A stretch of DNA of 64,000 bases from Neostapfia colusana (lineage: Eukaryota > Streptophyta > Magnoliopsida > Poales > Poaceae), in assembly GCA_030760725.1 (NCBI GenBank), contig JASWHV010000003.1, positions 65,181,264 to 65,245,263 of the forward strand. The letters are read 5' to 3'. Both the position numbers and the translations under genes were made by a program. Under the pieces are notes generated by a model. The model saw nothing but the letters and a program-made list of their open reading frames with translations, ran no database searches and was not told the DNA's origin. Below are positions 9,514 through 21,966 of this stretch, one piece after another (position 1 is the first letter of the stretch; every line of letters begins with the position of its first letter).

Positions 9514-10664
9514 AGGGTGGCTATTTTGCTAAAAAAATCATAAATGCTATTAATATTAAATGATTTATATACAGTGCTAAAAATAAAAAAATTCCTCGCG
9601 TAGGTGCCAAGGAAGAATGAGTAGAAGCCCTAAAATCAACGTAGTGTGGCTGGAAGCCCAACCGAGGGAACGAAATCCCATTTTCCTGGGCCGCGCGATC
9701 CACTGCCATAAAAGTGACCCTGGATGGGCCGACGTCCGTTGTCTAAATGGACTGGTGATATCCTTGCATACATGTTTGACACAGTTGGTAACAATGCCTG
9801 CTTCCACAAAAATGTTTTGATTTCTAATCATACATGCCTTTTGCTGTACTTTGATGTCAATTTTTTATGTTGATGCAGGTCAGAGTCTTGGAGCAGCATT
9901 TGCTATGGTACATGTTTTTGGTGCTCCAGTCATTTTTTTTGTCTATGGTCAGTCTTAAACCGACTGGTGATATCCTTGCTTACATGTTTGACACAGTTGA
10001 TAACAATGCCTGCTTCGGCAAAAATGTTTTGATGTCTAATCATACATGCCTTTTGCTGTACTATGATGTCAAATTTTTTATGTTGATGCAGGTCAGAGAC
10101 TTGGAGCAGCATTTGCTATGGTGCATGATTTGGTGCTCCAGTCATTTTTGTTGTCTATGGTCAGTCTTAAACTGACCTCTCAGTAGGCTTATAGTTGAAT
10201 CAATCAGAAGTTAAAGCCTCTTGAAGTAGATATCAGTTGGCGCGCTCTTTTATGTGTTGCCTATAAGTCTCTATATGCATTCATTATAGTTCCCATGGCT
10301 TTACATTTGAAAATTTCCTCTTACTCAGAATAACATGTGCACATTTAAAAGGTGTGCAGATGTTATATTCTTTTTGGGCCATCTTACTTGAAAGTACAAT
10401 CTTTTTGACATATATGGGACATATAGGTCATAATTTCGTTGCCTTGTTGTCTATCTATATGTCGTATGTTTTATACTAGATTGCCTGATTTATATCTTCA
10501 GTTCTCTTTTTGTGACTACATCTAGCTACAAGTAAAATATGATGACCATAACTTCAATTTTTTTGCCTGTTTTACTTTGTTCGCCTCTTTGTATGCTTTC
10601 TTTTCATGAACTTTTGTCTCAAAGTCGGAATTGAGCGTGATCTGTCTCTGAAACAAATACCAGC
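9514..10664. other. Old unidentified sequence, left piece (continues after the CACTA insertion)
   Basis: Unique-looking sequence with intron-like texture: T-rich tracts ending in TTGATGCAG before short open stretches. It contains a 212-bp tandem duplication. Conceptually removing the CACTA element joins it to 11964-12619, giving a continuous reading around AAATACCAGCCATGGG. I do not recognise a protein. The short open stretch GQSLGAAFAM recalls a lipase-type GxSxG elbow, but the rest of the domain is absent, so no function is assigned. Confidence 0.4.
9751..10172. repeat. Two-copy tandem duplication, 212-bp period
   Basis: Copy 1 begins ACTGGTGATATCCTTGC at 9751 and copy 2 begins the same way at 9963. 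Both end in TATGGTCAGTCTTAAAC. The copies differ at scattered bases (for example CATACATG versus TTACATG, and GTACATGTTTTTGG versus GTGCATGATTTGG). Each unit contains a T-rich tract plus AG acceptor followed by an open segment of about 70 bp, so it looks like a duplicated intron-exon unit. Confidence 0.9.
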
Positions 10665-11960
10665 CACTACAAGAATCGGGCAAATGGCCGTCAGCCATAT
10701 AGCCGTCGGTAGCCTCCTAAAACCGACGCCCATAATTTATAGCCATCGGTAAACTGACGTTCATACCCGACGCCTTAGATTGGATGTTTTTAACTCATAT
10801 GGGCGTCGGGCCCGACGCTCATATGACTTATAGCCGTCCGCTAAGAGGCCGACGCCTTTATGGCGTGTAAAACCGTCGGCTGGGCCATCCAGCCCGACGC
10901 CTTTATGTCGAGTAAGACCGTCGGCCCCGCTCTGTACCCGACGCCTTTATGTCAAGTAAGACCATCGGCTAGCGTGGAGACCGACGGTCTTATAGCACAT
11001 AAGACCGTCGGACACTTCGAACACCGACGCCTATAGTGTAATTTTTTATATATATAGCCGGCTGTTTCTGCCTCCCCGGCTGGGGAGTCTCCAAACAGTG
11101 TGCACACAGAATGCACAATTAACAGCACACAGAAATATTCCACACATTCACAATAGCACCACAGAAATATTCCACACATTCACAATAAACGAAGGTCACA
11201 TGTTCAAAAACAGCATAACATGTACATTGAAGTTTACAAAGTGAGAATGAAAACGACATTCACACATCCATGTTCGAACCTCCGCCACTCGCACCCGCCT
11301 CGTTCAAATTCAGAAAATCATCGCAACTTTGCGGATGATCGGAACCTGCAAGAAACAAATACAAGTTACACTTTGCATTTATACTTATAATTCGAGTGTC
11401 TTAGTCTTTCTAAAATGTGCTAATTGACTTATTTGTTACAAAACTCACAAATATGCTAATTTGACTCAAAGTCGCTAAGTGTTATTGATACTATGTTTTT
11501 ATGAAAAATAACGATTTAGAAGTCATACCGTTGCGGCAGGAGTTGTTGATGGTTGAGTCTGGAGGAAAGGGCATCGGTGGTAGAACACCTGGATACGGCT
11601 GCAATCCAGGACCCAACAACGAATAAATCCCTAAGGTTGTGGAACAAATGGTTGACCACTCTCAGAACCCTATTACACATATGGTTAGAATTTTGTATTA
11701 TAACTCAATATGATAAGACATGCGGTGATACCTGTGACGAGGAGGCAATATGTGGTCCTGGCTGCATTGGACGATGCATACCACCTTGAGCGAAGAACTG
11801 CACCAAGTAAAGATATTCAGTTAAATTAATTTAACACACATAGTAAAGAGTATTCTAACTTGAATAAAACAGACAAGTATAACTGCGACATCATGTCAAA
11901 GTGCGACGGCCCCGACGGTCTTATTGCAAACAGACGGCAGTTTGCCCATTTCTTGTAGTG
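10665..11960. mobile_element. Non-autonomous CACTA (En/Spm) transposon, 1296 bp, TSD AGC
   Basis: The ends are perfect CACTACAAGAA (10665-10675) and TTCTTGTAGTG (11950-11960). Similarity extends inward about 28 bp (GGGCAAA...GCCGTC in both). The 3-bp target duplication AGC is at 10662-10664 and 11961-11963, as expected for CACTA elements. The left subterminal region (10680-11040) is packed with CGACGCC and AAGACCGTCGG motifs in both orientations, the known binding-site style of the family. A near-perfect 33-bp direct repeat around CACAGAAATATTCCACACAT lies at about 11128 and 11161. Only C-terminal fragments of a transposon gene remain on the minus strand, so the element would depend on a helper. 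Confidence 0.93.
11260..11803 (-). pseudogene. C-terminal exons of a CACTA-encoded protein (Ptta/TNPA-like)
   Basis: On the minus strand, three short open pieces bounded by splice-like sites are visible. One, near 11740-11803, reads VQFFAQGGMHRPMQPGPH. One, at 11529 to about 11620, reads GLQPYPG then PFPPDSTINNSCRNG with a GTATGA donor. The last, 11260-11345, reads SDHPQSCDDFLNLNEAGASG and stops with TGA at 11260-11262. Proline/glutamine text followed by a DDFLN-type terminus is familiar from the C-terminus of plant CACTA proteins (Ptta/En/Spm family). The 5' nine-tenths of the gene is missing, which fits an internally deleted element. The identification rests on recognised text, not on a complete domain. 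Confidence 0.5.
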
Positions 11961-11963
11961 AGC

Positions 11964-12619
11964 CATGGGTTATCATTGTTCGGTCTAGATGTATATGTCT
12001 TTCTACACAACTTTGTCATCAATATGATAGACACTCCAGGTACATTATATCATGCTTTAGCCATCGTGAAAATGTTAGAGAATTAGATAAGGATGACCAT
12101 GTATATCATGTATACCGTGCTCAACAACTTATCCAGGATAACGCCAGTAGATTGAATCAGGTTGTTGAAATCTAGTTTGTTGAGTTGTTGAGCATATCTG
12201 TTGTTATCTACGTTCGGGGATATTTCGTCCTATGCCAACACGAGGGCACCCACGAGCCAAAGCACGCTGCTTAGCCCTAAAACATCTCTGCTCCTCTCAT
12301 TTTCTTTCAGGAAAGTCTGTATCTCAAAGGTTTGTCATGATTTACATTTTCTTAGATGAACCTTCTTCTAGAAGATAAACGAGCATCTCCTTTTATATGA
12401 TCAGATGCTTTACAGCAGACATGTGTTTGGCATTGACGACGCATTAGCCAATCTCTACAGATATATTCCTGCTTTATTATCGTTACGTCAATTGTTTCGT
12501 CAATTCAGTGGTAGGCAAGTGGCTAAAGGAATTCGGTATTAGAAACAAAATTTGCATGTTTGATGAAGGCTTGATATTCCAAGGAGAAGCACAGGACACG
12601 AGCTTTGCTGGCTCAGAAC
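11964..12619. other. Old unidentified sequence, second piece
   Basis: This continues 9514-10664 once the CACTA element is removed. Open stretches on the + strand include DDHVYHVYRAQQLIQDNASR (near 12090-12150). After a TATATGATCAG acceptor there is MLYSRHVFGIDDALANLYRY (from 12409). The texture suggests exons of a decayed gene, but I cannot name it. The solo LTR at 12625 interrupts it, and it resumes at 20640. Confidence 0.35.
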
Positions 12620-13763
12620 ACTGTTGTGGGGAGCCACCCCGTGGTCCTCCCACTCTAGGATCGCAGAAGGTGGTCCTCTCACTCCGGGATCACAACATAC
12701 AAACTTTTATTTTACATAAAACAACGGAAGTTTTTTACAATACTTAATATACAGCGGAAGTATTATTCATAGCTACACCCTCAGCCTAGCTATGCAAAAG
12801 TGCAGCCATCCAGCCCGGGGATGCTACACACTAGCAGCACTCATACGAAGGTCACGGCGGCGTGCAGGGTTCCAGCTCGGCTGTGTACCCCGACAGGGGC
12901 ATCGCCTCATCCTCGGAGCCTTCCTCATAAGCCTCACCTGCAGCAACAAAATTATAGCAACTATGAGCACGATGGCTCAGAAAGACTTATTTGTCACTCC
13001 TGAACATGAGACTTTACATGCAGGGATTAGTAATATAGGAAATGATATTGCGATAAAGACACGCCTACACGTTAATCCTTACTTTCAGTTTTACAGCAAC
13101 AGATTATTATGACTTAGGCAGCCCTCACATCGGAAGTCCACAATCAAACAAGAAACGCTTTCCTCCGATGTGGTTATGTCCAAAGTGGGAAATAAACTTA
13201 ATGAGCTCTACATCTACAGCAAACATGGTTTCAATACAATAATAGATCAATGCATCATATTCTTCTGGCTTCTTTCAATTCTTACTACGTCACAACGCAG
13301 TGAACAAGCGGTACTCAAATAACTGCGAGTGACGGTGATTGCGATCAATAGACACCTGGATAACACGTCACATACACCAACTTTCATAAGTGTGGTGCTT
13401 CACACCTTCCTACTCTGTTGTATGCAGCAACCTTTCAAAGGAAACCCAAATGTCGAACCGGGTCCAACCGTAACGGGCAGGAGGTCCCCGCGTGGAGCGT
13501 GTCTGTGCCCACCGGCAGATTTACACCTTGCTACCCTCAACCCACTCCTATAAAACGATTGGGTAAGCCTCGACACCCAGGTTAACCAATTACATCGGTT
13601 TCCTAGTTCACATATAGCCAGTATGCATCCGGTACTATTCAAACTTGTCCAGCAGGGCCGCACACGGTTCAGTCCTCAACCGACACCAACAGGGATACAC
13701 ACGTGAGACCTCCGCTCACTGCATCCTGTCCCCCTGCTGGGTCTCAATTCCATATTCTGAAGC

Positions 13764-13788
13764 CTTTCTTTCTTTCTTTCTTTCTTTC
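13764..13788. repeat. (TTTC)n microsatellite
   Basis: About six copies of TTTC inside solo LTR X. No other significance is seen. Confidence 0.95.
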
Positions 13789-16026
13789 TATCCCATGTAA
13801 TAAAATTCCTATCTCGCGAGTAAATTCCAACCACTCGACTTCTACCGAGATCCTAAGAACATTAGCATGACATTCTCTACTCATCGGATTGTAAACTACC
13901 CAACCCTCCATAGGATTTAGAAGTCATGCAAGTGAGGTTTCAATCACCTTAACTCTAATGCAAACATTTCACCCAAGACATAAGTGATACAACTGAAAAC
14001 TTTGCAAAAGTAATTAAACGCAAACCGGGGCTTGCCTGGTTGGGAGTTAAACGGGAAGTTAGCTTCTGGTGCAAGGACCTCCAATGGCTCAGGAGTGTCC
14101 TCAACTTCAGTCACTATATGATATGCAACAAAATATATGTATAAGTGATATTGATTTATAAGAAGCAAACTTCTATTACTAGCTACTGCTATTAAGGTTT
14201 CTTAATTGGCTTTAGGATTTTTCCAGTGTATACTAGACTCTATGAGGATGATTTGAGCAAAATTTGAGGAATTCTCATGAAAGCTTGTGGTCTCCAAAAT
14301 TCCCAAAAGTATATGGCTCCTCTGAATTTTGATCTCAAATCCAAAGTTTTGACATGGCTATAAGTGGAATATCTAAATAAAATAGGTCCCCCTGGTTCTA
14401 GCAAAATTTGTTTCACAATTTTTCGAGCTACCTACAGGGAGAAATTGATTTTTGAAGTTGATAGGAAATGCTGAAAAAGTTTTTGTTTATTTTGGAAATT
14501 CCAAATGAAGGCTGAACTTTGGATCAGAGTTTAGCCTAGCAAATGTACTCCAATGAAGCTCAAATTTTACAGGACATCACTATAGTTATGAAGGATCTTC
14601 TGGCCAAATTTTAGGAAATTCCATAACAGGAATCTCCTGGAATTAATTCCCAAAGATTTAACTTTGATGAATTTTGGAGAAAAATCCAGGGATCTTCAGA
14701 CCCATTTCTTTGCATTATGCAAAGTACTGACTGAGAGGAATCCAACAAAATTTATTTCACAAATTTTGGACATTCTTACTGAAAGTTATGGAGGTTTGAA
14801 TTTGGCCAAAATCTAAAATTCGGGGAAAAGTTTAAATTCTGGCCACGGGTCCCACGGTTTGAACTGGGCCAGTGACTTTGCGGCCACACCGAGGCCCATG
14901 GGGTTTTCCCCTTGCAGCCGCACCTGATCCGGTTCCACAACCGGTCCCCACGCCGAATCCAGAGGCTGACAGGTGGGACCACCCCCCTTCGTCTACCTCA
15001 CGCTGCCCGCACTCCTCGCGACGGAGCACTCCAGCGTGGCTCCTCGGAATGGATTTCCCAGCCAACTTCTGAGCCGAAACTCGCCGCCTGGGGGTTTTCC
15101 TGGTCGCTGAACCCATATGTGGGGTCCCCTCGGGCTGCCGGAGGCCGGAAACGTGCCGGCGACGTGCGGCAGCCTCGGAACAACTTCAGTGACGTTGGCC
15201 CGACATTCTAGCCCGCCAAAAGTTCGGTTGATCAGTTCTACAACACAGGTGTAGGCTAGGGAATCTCGGTGAATACTCACACAGCGCCGAAGCGACAGCG
15301 ACTATGCTTTCACCGTGCGCCCGAATGGTGCCGCCGGGTTTGCGCTCGGGAAAACTGAAAATGGGTTGTTTACGTGTGTTTTCGAGCTAGGGTTGCAAAG
15401 GGAAGATGATCACAACTAGTTTAGCTCCTATGTGTAAAATTTGGTGACCTAAGAACAATTATGAGGTGAGAATTTCTCGGTATCATACAGAGGTGTCGAG
15501 TTGTCAGGCCCGGACAAATTTCACCGAATTCACCGGCGAGGATCTGCGGCTGAGCTCAAGGTTCGGGGAGAAGCAGCACCGATCACCAACGCGTCCGTGG
15601 GTGTCCTTGCTTGGCAGTGAAATCTGCCTTGTCGGGCTGTCCACGTGAGCCCGGTTTGCGGTGCAGCTTGGCCGCCGTGAAGAAGACGTGCGCTCTTGGT
15701 TTAGAAGCCAAGGCTTGAGCAGTTCTTGCGCCGAGGAAGTTGGAAAGGACCACGCGGTTCCATTTTGCCGCTCGGGAAGGCTCTGTTCATGGTGGTTGAT
15801 CGGCGTTCGATCGAGCTAAGAGGTGGTGGAAGCTCTGTCCGGTCAGTGGAAGAACTTTCGTTTGCTCGGTGCAGTGGCTCGGGGAAATGAGGAAAGAGCG
15901 AGGTGGAGTGTCGAAGGCTCTCAGCTAAGGTTGAATACGTGGAGAAACACAGCTGAGGTGGAGGGTACGTCAACAGCGGCGTCCCTGCCGGCCGCTCGCT
16001 CCAAGCAGCTCGGTGGCTCTCGGTTA

Positions 16027-19000
16027 TGACATGACCCCAACGGTCTTGTCGAGCCAGGATCACGCTGAGGGATGCTGCGTTGCACAGCACCGGATAACAC
16101 ACGTCAAAGGTACAAAGCGGAAGCGGAACTTTATTACATAAACAAGTTTATGAACATGTTTACATCCAAATAAGTCCAGTCTACACTCGCGGGCATAGAC
16201 TACGCATCCAGTTCACGTTCAGCCCTTGAACGTGTCCTTGCTAGCACACACGCACACTAACTCTGCGGCGTGCACGACTCCCACTCGACGGGATTCCCTT
16301 CCTGGGGTTCCGTCTCCTCTTCGGGAGTCCCTTCCTCATAGAACCCTGCAAAAGATTCAAACACAAGCAGTGAGCATGAAGGCTCAGCAAGTCTGACCCG
16401 TCTCACCTAAACAGGGAACTTCTACATGAGGGGTGATGGGTTACATGAGGTAAAAATCATTTGCAAGGACTCGCCTAATTAGTAGAACCTTACTTTCAAG
16501 TTTTAGCAGCAGGTTATGGAGAACCTTACGCTAAGGCACATGAGAGAGCCGCAATCAAACAAGAAACGCATTTCTCTCATGTACTTTGCCCAAAGTTGAA
16601 AAGAACTTTAGTTAGCTCTAGACTACAGCAAACCATTAGCAATCAAGTCCATCTTTCAATCAGCAACATTTTAACATGTAACTAGCCTGTTCTTTCTACG
16701 TCATGGTACAGTGAACAAGTGGTACTCACTGACCGCAAGGGACGGCGATTATAATCGATTTACACCTGCAGGGTTACCCGAACAACCCGTCACGTACGCC
16801 CGTACTCGATGTTGCCTACAACAACCATCACGGACGCCGTACGCAACTACCTTTCACCCGTCAGCCAAATATTGAACCGGTCCCATCGTCCCGAGCAAGA
16901 GGTCTCTGCACGCGCATCTCAGTGCCGCCAGCCGATTTACACCTCGAGCTCTCAACCTACCCTCTGAACGACCAGCTATGCCTCAACACCCAGCTACCCG
17001 AGTTACATCAGTTTCCCGGTTCCCATATAGCCGGTAGGTCTTCGGTACTGTTCTAGCTTGTTCAACAGGCCCGCACACGGCTTGGTCCTCAATCGAAACA
17101 AGCGGAGCTACAGCACACAGGCCCCAAAGTCTTGTTGCCCTTACCCTCCGCTTAGTCTCATTTTCTTGCCAATGTGTTTCATGTGCTATCACTACCCGAG
17201 TCGAGTGCCTCTAGTCTATGCTCGCGAGTAGTTCCAACTACTCGACTTGTACCGAATCCTACTCTATCTTAGCAATGCAGTGGCTAACGAGGTTTTCAAT
17301 CCTAATCCCAACCCATGGTTTTCTTGGCTATGCATTTGGGTTTCCAAGCAAGACTCTAATGCAAAGAATAATAGTATTCAAAGATGTGCTCAAAACAATA
17401 AACATTTATAAAAAGGGTTAATGCAAACCGGAGCTTGCCTTGCTGCTCTTGGTCGTAGGCTAGATGCTCCACCGGAGTAATGAAGTCTAGGACTTCGGGT
17501 TCCTCCTCGACCTTAGCGACTACATGATAGAAGAATTACATGTATCAATTTAAGTGCAGTTGTATTAACTTTTAAATTTGTGAAGTCTATAACTCTTACT
17601 AGACAAGCCCAATGACTGTGAAATTTTTACTGTGGCTTAGTTACAACCTAAACAGAGACTTGGTCAAGTTTTAGTTGCAGTAAAGCTCAATTGAGCCCTC
17701 CACAATTAATCATGTACTTGACCTTAATTGGAAGCTTTTAGGGTGTTCTAAGGGTTTTCATGAAACAAACTATGACTTTCTGAAAACTAGATTTTCAGAG
17801 GGTTCTAATGGAGTTGGTCTCACTTAATTTGAAGATTCCTAGCTAAAGTTATGAGCTAAACAATTTCAGAGAAAATTCTGAAAATGTTTCTGAACATTTT
17901 CTATTTTCTCTGGAACAGTTTCACTAATCACACTATTAGGTGGATCAAATGAGCTCAAATGGATCTGAAATTTTTATGGTTGTTCATGGATATTTTGGTG
18001 ATCATCCCAGCAAAATTTCAGGATTTTCCTCCAAGGGATTCTCCAGTTAAAATTCCAAACAGTTTAAATTTGAGGAATTAATTCTGGAGAAATAAGGATT
18101 TTCATGAAGTGAAACTTGATTTGCTGGAAAGTTCTCAGAGAGCTGAATCCAACAAAATTTGTTTCACTCGATTTGGAGCTTTCTAGCCAAAGTTATGAAG
18201 ATTTGAAGTTTGAAGGAAATCTGAAAATCGGGGAAAAGTTTAAACTCGCGAGTGGGCCCCGGGGACACGCGTCGCACGCCGAGGCGACAGCACACCGCGG
18301 CCCAAAAGGATTTTGCGCGCCAGCACACCCGATCCCGGCCGCAGTCTGATCCCGATTCAAAATATCGGCCGCTGACAGCTGGGGTCCACCCCCTTCTTCA
18401 ACCTCGCGAAGCCCGCGCTCCACCGCCGAGGGACCTCGCCGGAGAGCTCGTCGCCGGCTTCTGTACAGCTCCAAACTTCACGATCCTGGCCGCCCCTGCC
18501 TACTTTCACTCGGGGAATAGGATTCTAGGGTCAGCTACTCATGACAATGGACGGTGCCTGGTCGGCGACGAGCCGCCACCTCGGAAAGACTTCGGCCATG
18601 TCGGCTGACTTCCCTAGCACCTCAACTACTCGACGAACCGGTCGGGAAGCACCAGTGGACCTCAGGGAAGGTCGACATGAGCTTGAGGCAGCTCGGGGAA
18701 GGCCCGAAGTGGGTCCTCACCGTGCGCCCGATGCCTCCCTTTTATTCCGCCATTGGTAAACCTCGAATTACGCCGGGTACAGAGGTTCTCGGGCCGAGGA
18801 TTGTGAAGGCAACTTGTGTGTTACCGTGTCTAGTTTGTGTGAGAGCGGATTGAGGCCCTCTAATCCTTTCTAGAGCACGAATTCAACGGAATCGCACCTG
18901 AAGGTCGTTCTGCACACAGAAAGGGGAAAACTGGAAATCCGCCGCCGGTGAGCAACCACTCGAGCTGTGGCTCGGGGGTGAGCAGCACCGGTCACCAGCG

Positions 19001-20037
19001 TGTCCAAGGGTGCCTTGGCTCGGGCGTGACAACGCCCTGGTTGGGCTGTCCACGGGAGCCCGAAGTGCGGCGGTTCTAAGTCACCGAATTGATCTTTCGG
19101 CACAGCCGATATCAATCGGTTTCAACTGAATTCTAGCCGTGGCTCTGGAGGGGACGGAGGAAGCTGTGATCGGCACTCTCCGATCGATTCCGAGCTGCGG
19201 AAAGTGTTTGCCGGCGCTGAGTTCTTGCGGGGGAAGAAATGGGTGAGGCTTCGGCCGAGGAGGGGGAAAGGCGCCTTAAGAAGGCTCTGCACCGCCTCAC
19301 GCATGCGCGTGGGCAAGCAGCTGCTGGCGCGACGGCTCCCCTCGGTGGCGATCGCAGCGGCGGCTCGGCTAACCGAGTGAGAAAGTCTCAGTCGGTTGAT
19401 TTGGAGTAGTGGCTGACATGTGGGTCCCACTTCCAATTTTAACCTCTGAAATTTACTCCTAATCACTGTTGTAAACAGTGAACCCCATAATACCCCTGGT
19501 AATTCAAATTATTCACCCATGAGCCATTTGAATTTAGTAGAATTCAAATTGGGTTTGGTTTGAAGGAATTTAAACACAAGTTCAGTTTTGAATTCAAATA
19601 AAGTTTGAATTTGTCCCACTTAGCTCATGTCAAGATCAACTCCAAACGGAGTGAAAATTGGTGTGTGAGCTCACAAAAATGTGCTGAGTAAGAATATGCC
19701 TCCCACTTTTAAATTCATGGGATAAAAACAGTTTGAATTTGAATATGGTTTCAAACTGCCCTCTTTCTAGCTATACCCAAAATGACCTCAAAAAGGTTTT
19801 GAATATGGGTGAAACTTGGCATGGACATTCTTAGCAATGTGTAGGAGTTTTCATATGTCCAGCCCACCTATATCACATGTGGAAAATACCACTTTTGCAA
19901 TGTGTGAGTTTGTTCTCTAATGAGCATGTTGATGGTGGTTACTTGCTCTTCATTTGTGTTCATCATCTTTCCTCAAATGAGGTGTGTGGTGTGGTGATGA
20001 ACACTTCAATTATGTGTCAAAAACTGAGGCCCTTACA
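16027..20037 (-). mobile_element. Solo LTR Y, about 4.0 kb, nested in solo LTR X, TSD GGTTA
   Basis: Left end TGACATGACC (16027), right end GGCCCTTACA (20037), flanked by GGTTA at 16022-16026 and 20038-20042. Its reverse complement is homologous to the LTR of element D (36361-39156), which has a primer-binding site on its right; this fixes the orientation. The stretch 18240-19400 is GC-rich with overlapping non-homologous ORFs, and 19500-20037 is AT-rich. No internal retrotransposon sequence is left. It must be younger than X, since it splits it. Confidence 0.92.
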
Positions 20038-20639
20038 GGTTAAGAGCCAAGAACCGACTTGTTTCCATGTGTGGCTGACTTGTGGGGCCACCACACCTAA
20101 TAGAGTCGCTGATATTTTCCTCTCCTCTTCCAAATTAAAAGCTTTGATTCACCTCAAAGTCATGGTTTGAATTTTTGGAATTCAAATGTATTAAATTTAG
20201 GGTGTGGAATTTGAACTGTATTTGTCTTTTGGAATTTGAAGTTTGAATTTGAATCTTTCTCCCTCCATTACTCCAAATGCATAGCAAATCATATTCACAT
20301 AATCTGAACTTTGGCATGGATGCTAATCCAAATGTGGGGAATACATTTGTGAAACCAAATTTGCAGTTCAGGGAAGTTGGAATTTGAAACTGAAGATTGA
20401 ATTCATCTTTAGGGCTTCCTCTTTTAATTCAAAACAAATGGTAAAACCCCTCCAAATGAGATGAAATTTGGGAGGCTCTAAATTTTCAGTTTAGCTCCTC
20501 ATGTTTGAAATTTTTTGAGAGATTTGAATCAGCACTTTGAACTCACACCGTTATAATTCAAAGTTTTAATTCCCCTCATTTTTCTTAAGTGTGAATGTGC
20601 TGAATTTCTTGCTAGCGCTTCTGGGGATTTTACAACTGT

Positions 20640-21085
20640 GAGCAAGAATGGCTTTGACAAGTGAGAGCAATATATTTTATTTCCTTGTACAATGATACTT
20701 TGTCACGTTGGCTCCTAGTTTTATCTGGCAATTATCTTTTCAAAAAAAAATTATGCATATGCCAAGTTAGTTTCTTCCCATGAAATTGATTGGCAACAGG
20801 GTTCTTGCTTTGTGGAATGAATTTAGTAATATTTGATGAAAATTCTGTCTATCTTCCTTCAAGAGGTTTTCTCAGGTACATTGAAGAACAGCATTTATGC
20901 AGAGCATACACCAACATTTTGTCGGTTGACAGACAAGGCCTAAATTTTTCTCTGCATTTTCGATTCTAGTTTCGTAATGCCGCTATCAGTTGAACTGACA
21001 AAGGTAAGGTACTGATTCTTTAAGACATATGTTGCTAAGTAGTACACGTAATCTTACATCTCGTTTTTTGATGCTACTCAAAACA
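20640..21085. other. Old unidentified sequence, third piece
   Basis: This lies between solo LTR X and element A and continues 12619 when X is removed. The + strand stretch 20815-20967 is open for 50 codons (MNLVIFDENSVYLPSRGFLR then IEEQHLCRAYTNIL). It is followed by MPLSVELTK just before a GTAAGG donor-like site at 21004. I do not recognise the protein. Confidence 0.35.
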
Positions 21086-21090
21086 ATATG

Positions 21091-21954
21091 TGATGAGGAC
21101 ATCACAACAGTGGATACTCACATTGATATACAAGGACCAATCACAAGAGGACGAGCACGGTTACTAAATCAGCAGGTGAACTCGTTCCTAACTTCCTACC
21201 CATGTGATTTTAAGAATGGATTGCTATTGAATGATTTAATTGTTATTAGGAACCATGGACATGATCAATAAGTAAAGGGAGAAGGATTTGGGGACGTGGA
21301 GAATGAGATGGGACGTCCACAAGTTGATGGAAACAGTCACCAACTCGGAATCGAGTTCAACTCGGAGTCCAGGAGCAGTACATCTTAAAACAGACGCCCA
21401 GGATGCATACGGACTCCGTTTTTGACGTTCCACATATGCATAGGAAGATGAGAAGATAAATTTTGCAATGGTTCTGGTCCCACATTAAAATTCGCCCGGA
21501 GTCGTTGGGAGTTGTTGAAACAAGTTGAATTCGGAGTTCTGTCTGTTGTTGCACCACCGTATTGGGCTTTTGGGCCTTGTATCCCGTATGAGTCCATTAG
21601 GGACGCGTATAAGGGTCTTATGGTCGAACCCTAGCCTTTAAATACTGCCGCCGCCGGCCATATTTGGTGGGTTTTGCTTTGATAAACAGTCGTCGTTCTA
21701 CAGTTTGTGTGAAACCCCAACTTCGTGATTTTCAGATCACATCTTCTACGTTCTTGCTCATGTTCTCGGTTGCACCTGCAGGGATTAGCCTTCTTGGTGA
21801 GGTCAAGCGTGTGCTGCACGGTTGATAATCAACGGAGCAGTGGTGTAGTGATTGCAGGGGTGTTAGAACTGCTCGAGTGCCGTGGATCATCAACATCGAG
21901 TTCTCCATCTCAATCGACCTACCTTTCGAAAGATCGGGCCTAAATCACTCATCA
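21091..21954 (+). repeat. 5' LTR of element A
   Basis: 864 bp, TG...CA ends, with a TTTAAATA promoter-like motif near 21637. It is homologous to 27826-28689 and to the LTR of element B at 39465-40328; all three measure 864 bp. Near its start it encodes GPITRGRARLLNQQVNSFLT on the + strand, a motif typical of the integrase C-terminus in chromoviruses whose ORF extends into the LTR. Confidence 0.95.
21637..21646 (+). promoter_or_regulatory. TATA-like box of element A 5' LTR
   Basis: CTTTAAATAC lies in the middle-right of the LTR, in the same position in the three related LTRs. Confidence 0.5.
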
Positions 21955-21956
21955 TT

Positions 21957-21966
21957 TGGTATCAGA
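21957..21966 (+). other. Primer-binding site of element A
   Basis: TGGTATCAGA begins two bases after the LTR end and is complementary to the 3' end of initiator methionine tRNA, the usual primer of plant gypsy elements. The match is limited to about ten bases. Confidence 0.85.

Larger units (their letters stand above)
12625..20634 (-). mobile_element. Solo LTR X of a Tekay/Del-type gypsy family (with solo LTR Y nested inside), TSD ACTGT
   Basis: Left end TGTGGGG... (12625), right end ...GATTTTACA (20634), flanked by ACTGT at 12620-12624 and 20635-20639. Without the nested LTR its length is about 4.0 kb (12625-16026 plus 20043-20634). Minus orientation follows from homology: the reverse complement of its left end matches the LTR end of element E, which is followed by a primer-binding site at 57688. 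No internal domain remains, the signature of LTR-LTR recombination. The stretch 14870-16020 is GC-rich with short spurious ORFs; the rest is AT-rich and holds no gene. Confidence 0.9.

Noticed and set aside
9880..9960. Lipase-like GQSLG motif
   Set aside because: Five residues only. No surrounding alpha/beta-hydrolase features or catalytic Asp/His, and the reading is broken by stops.
14800..16030. Clusters of overlapping ORFs on both strands (14832-16102)
   Set aside because: The GC-rich interior of solo LTR X lacks stops by composition. No protein family is recognisable.
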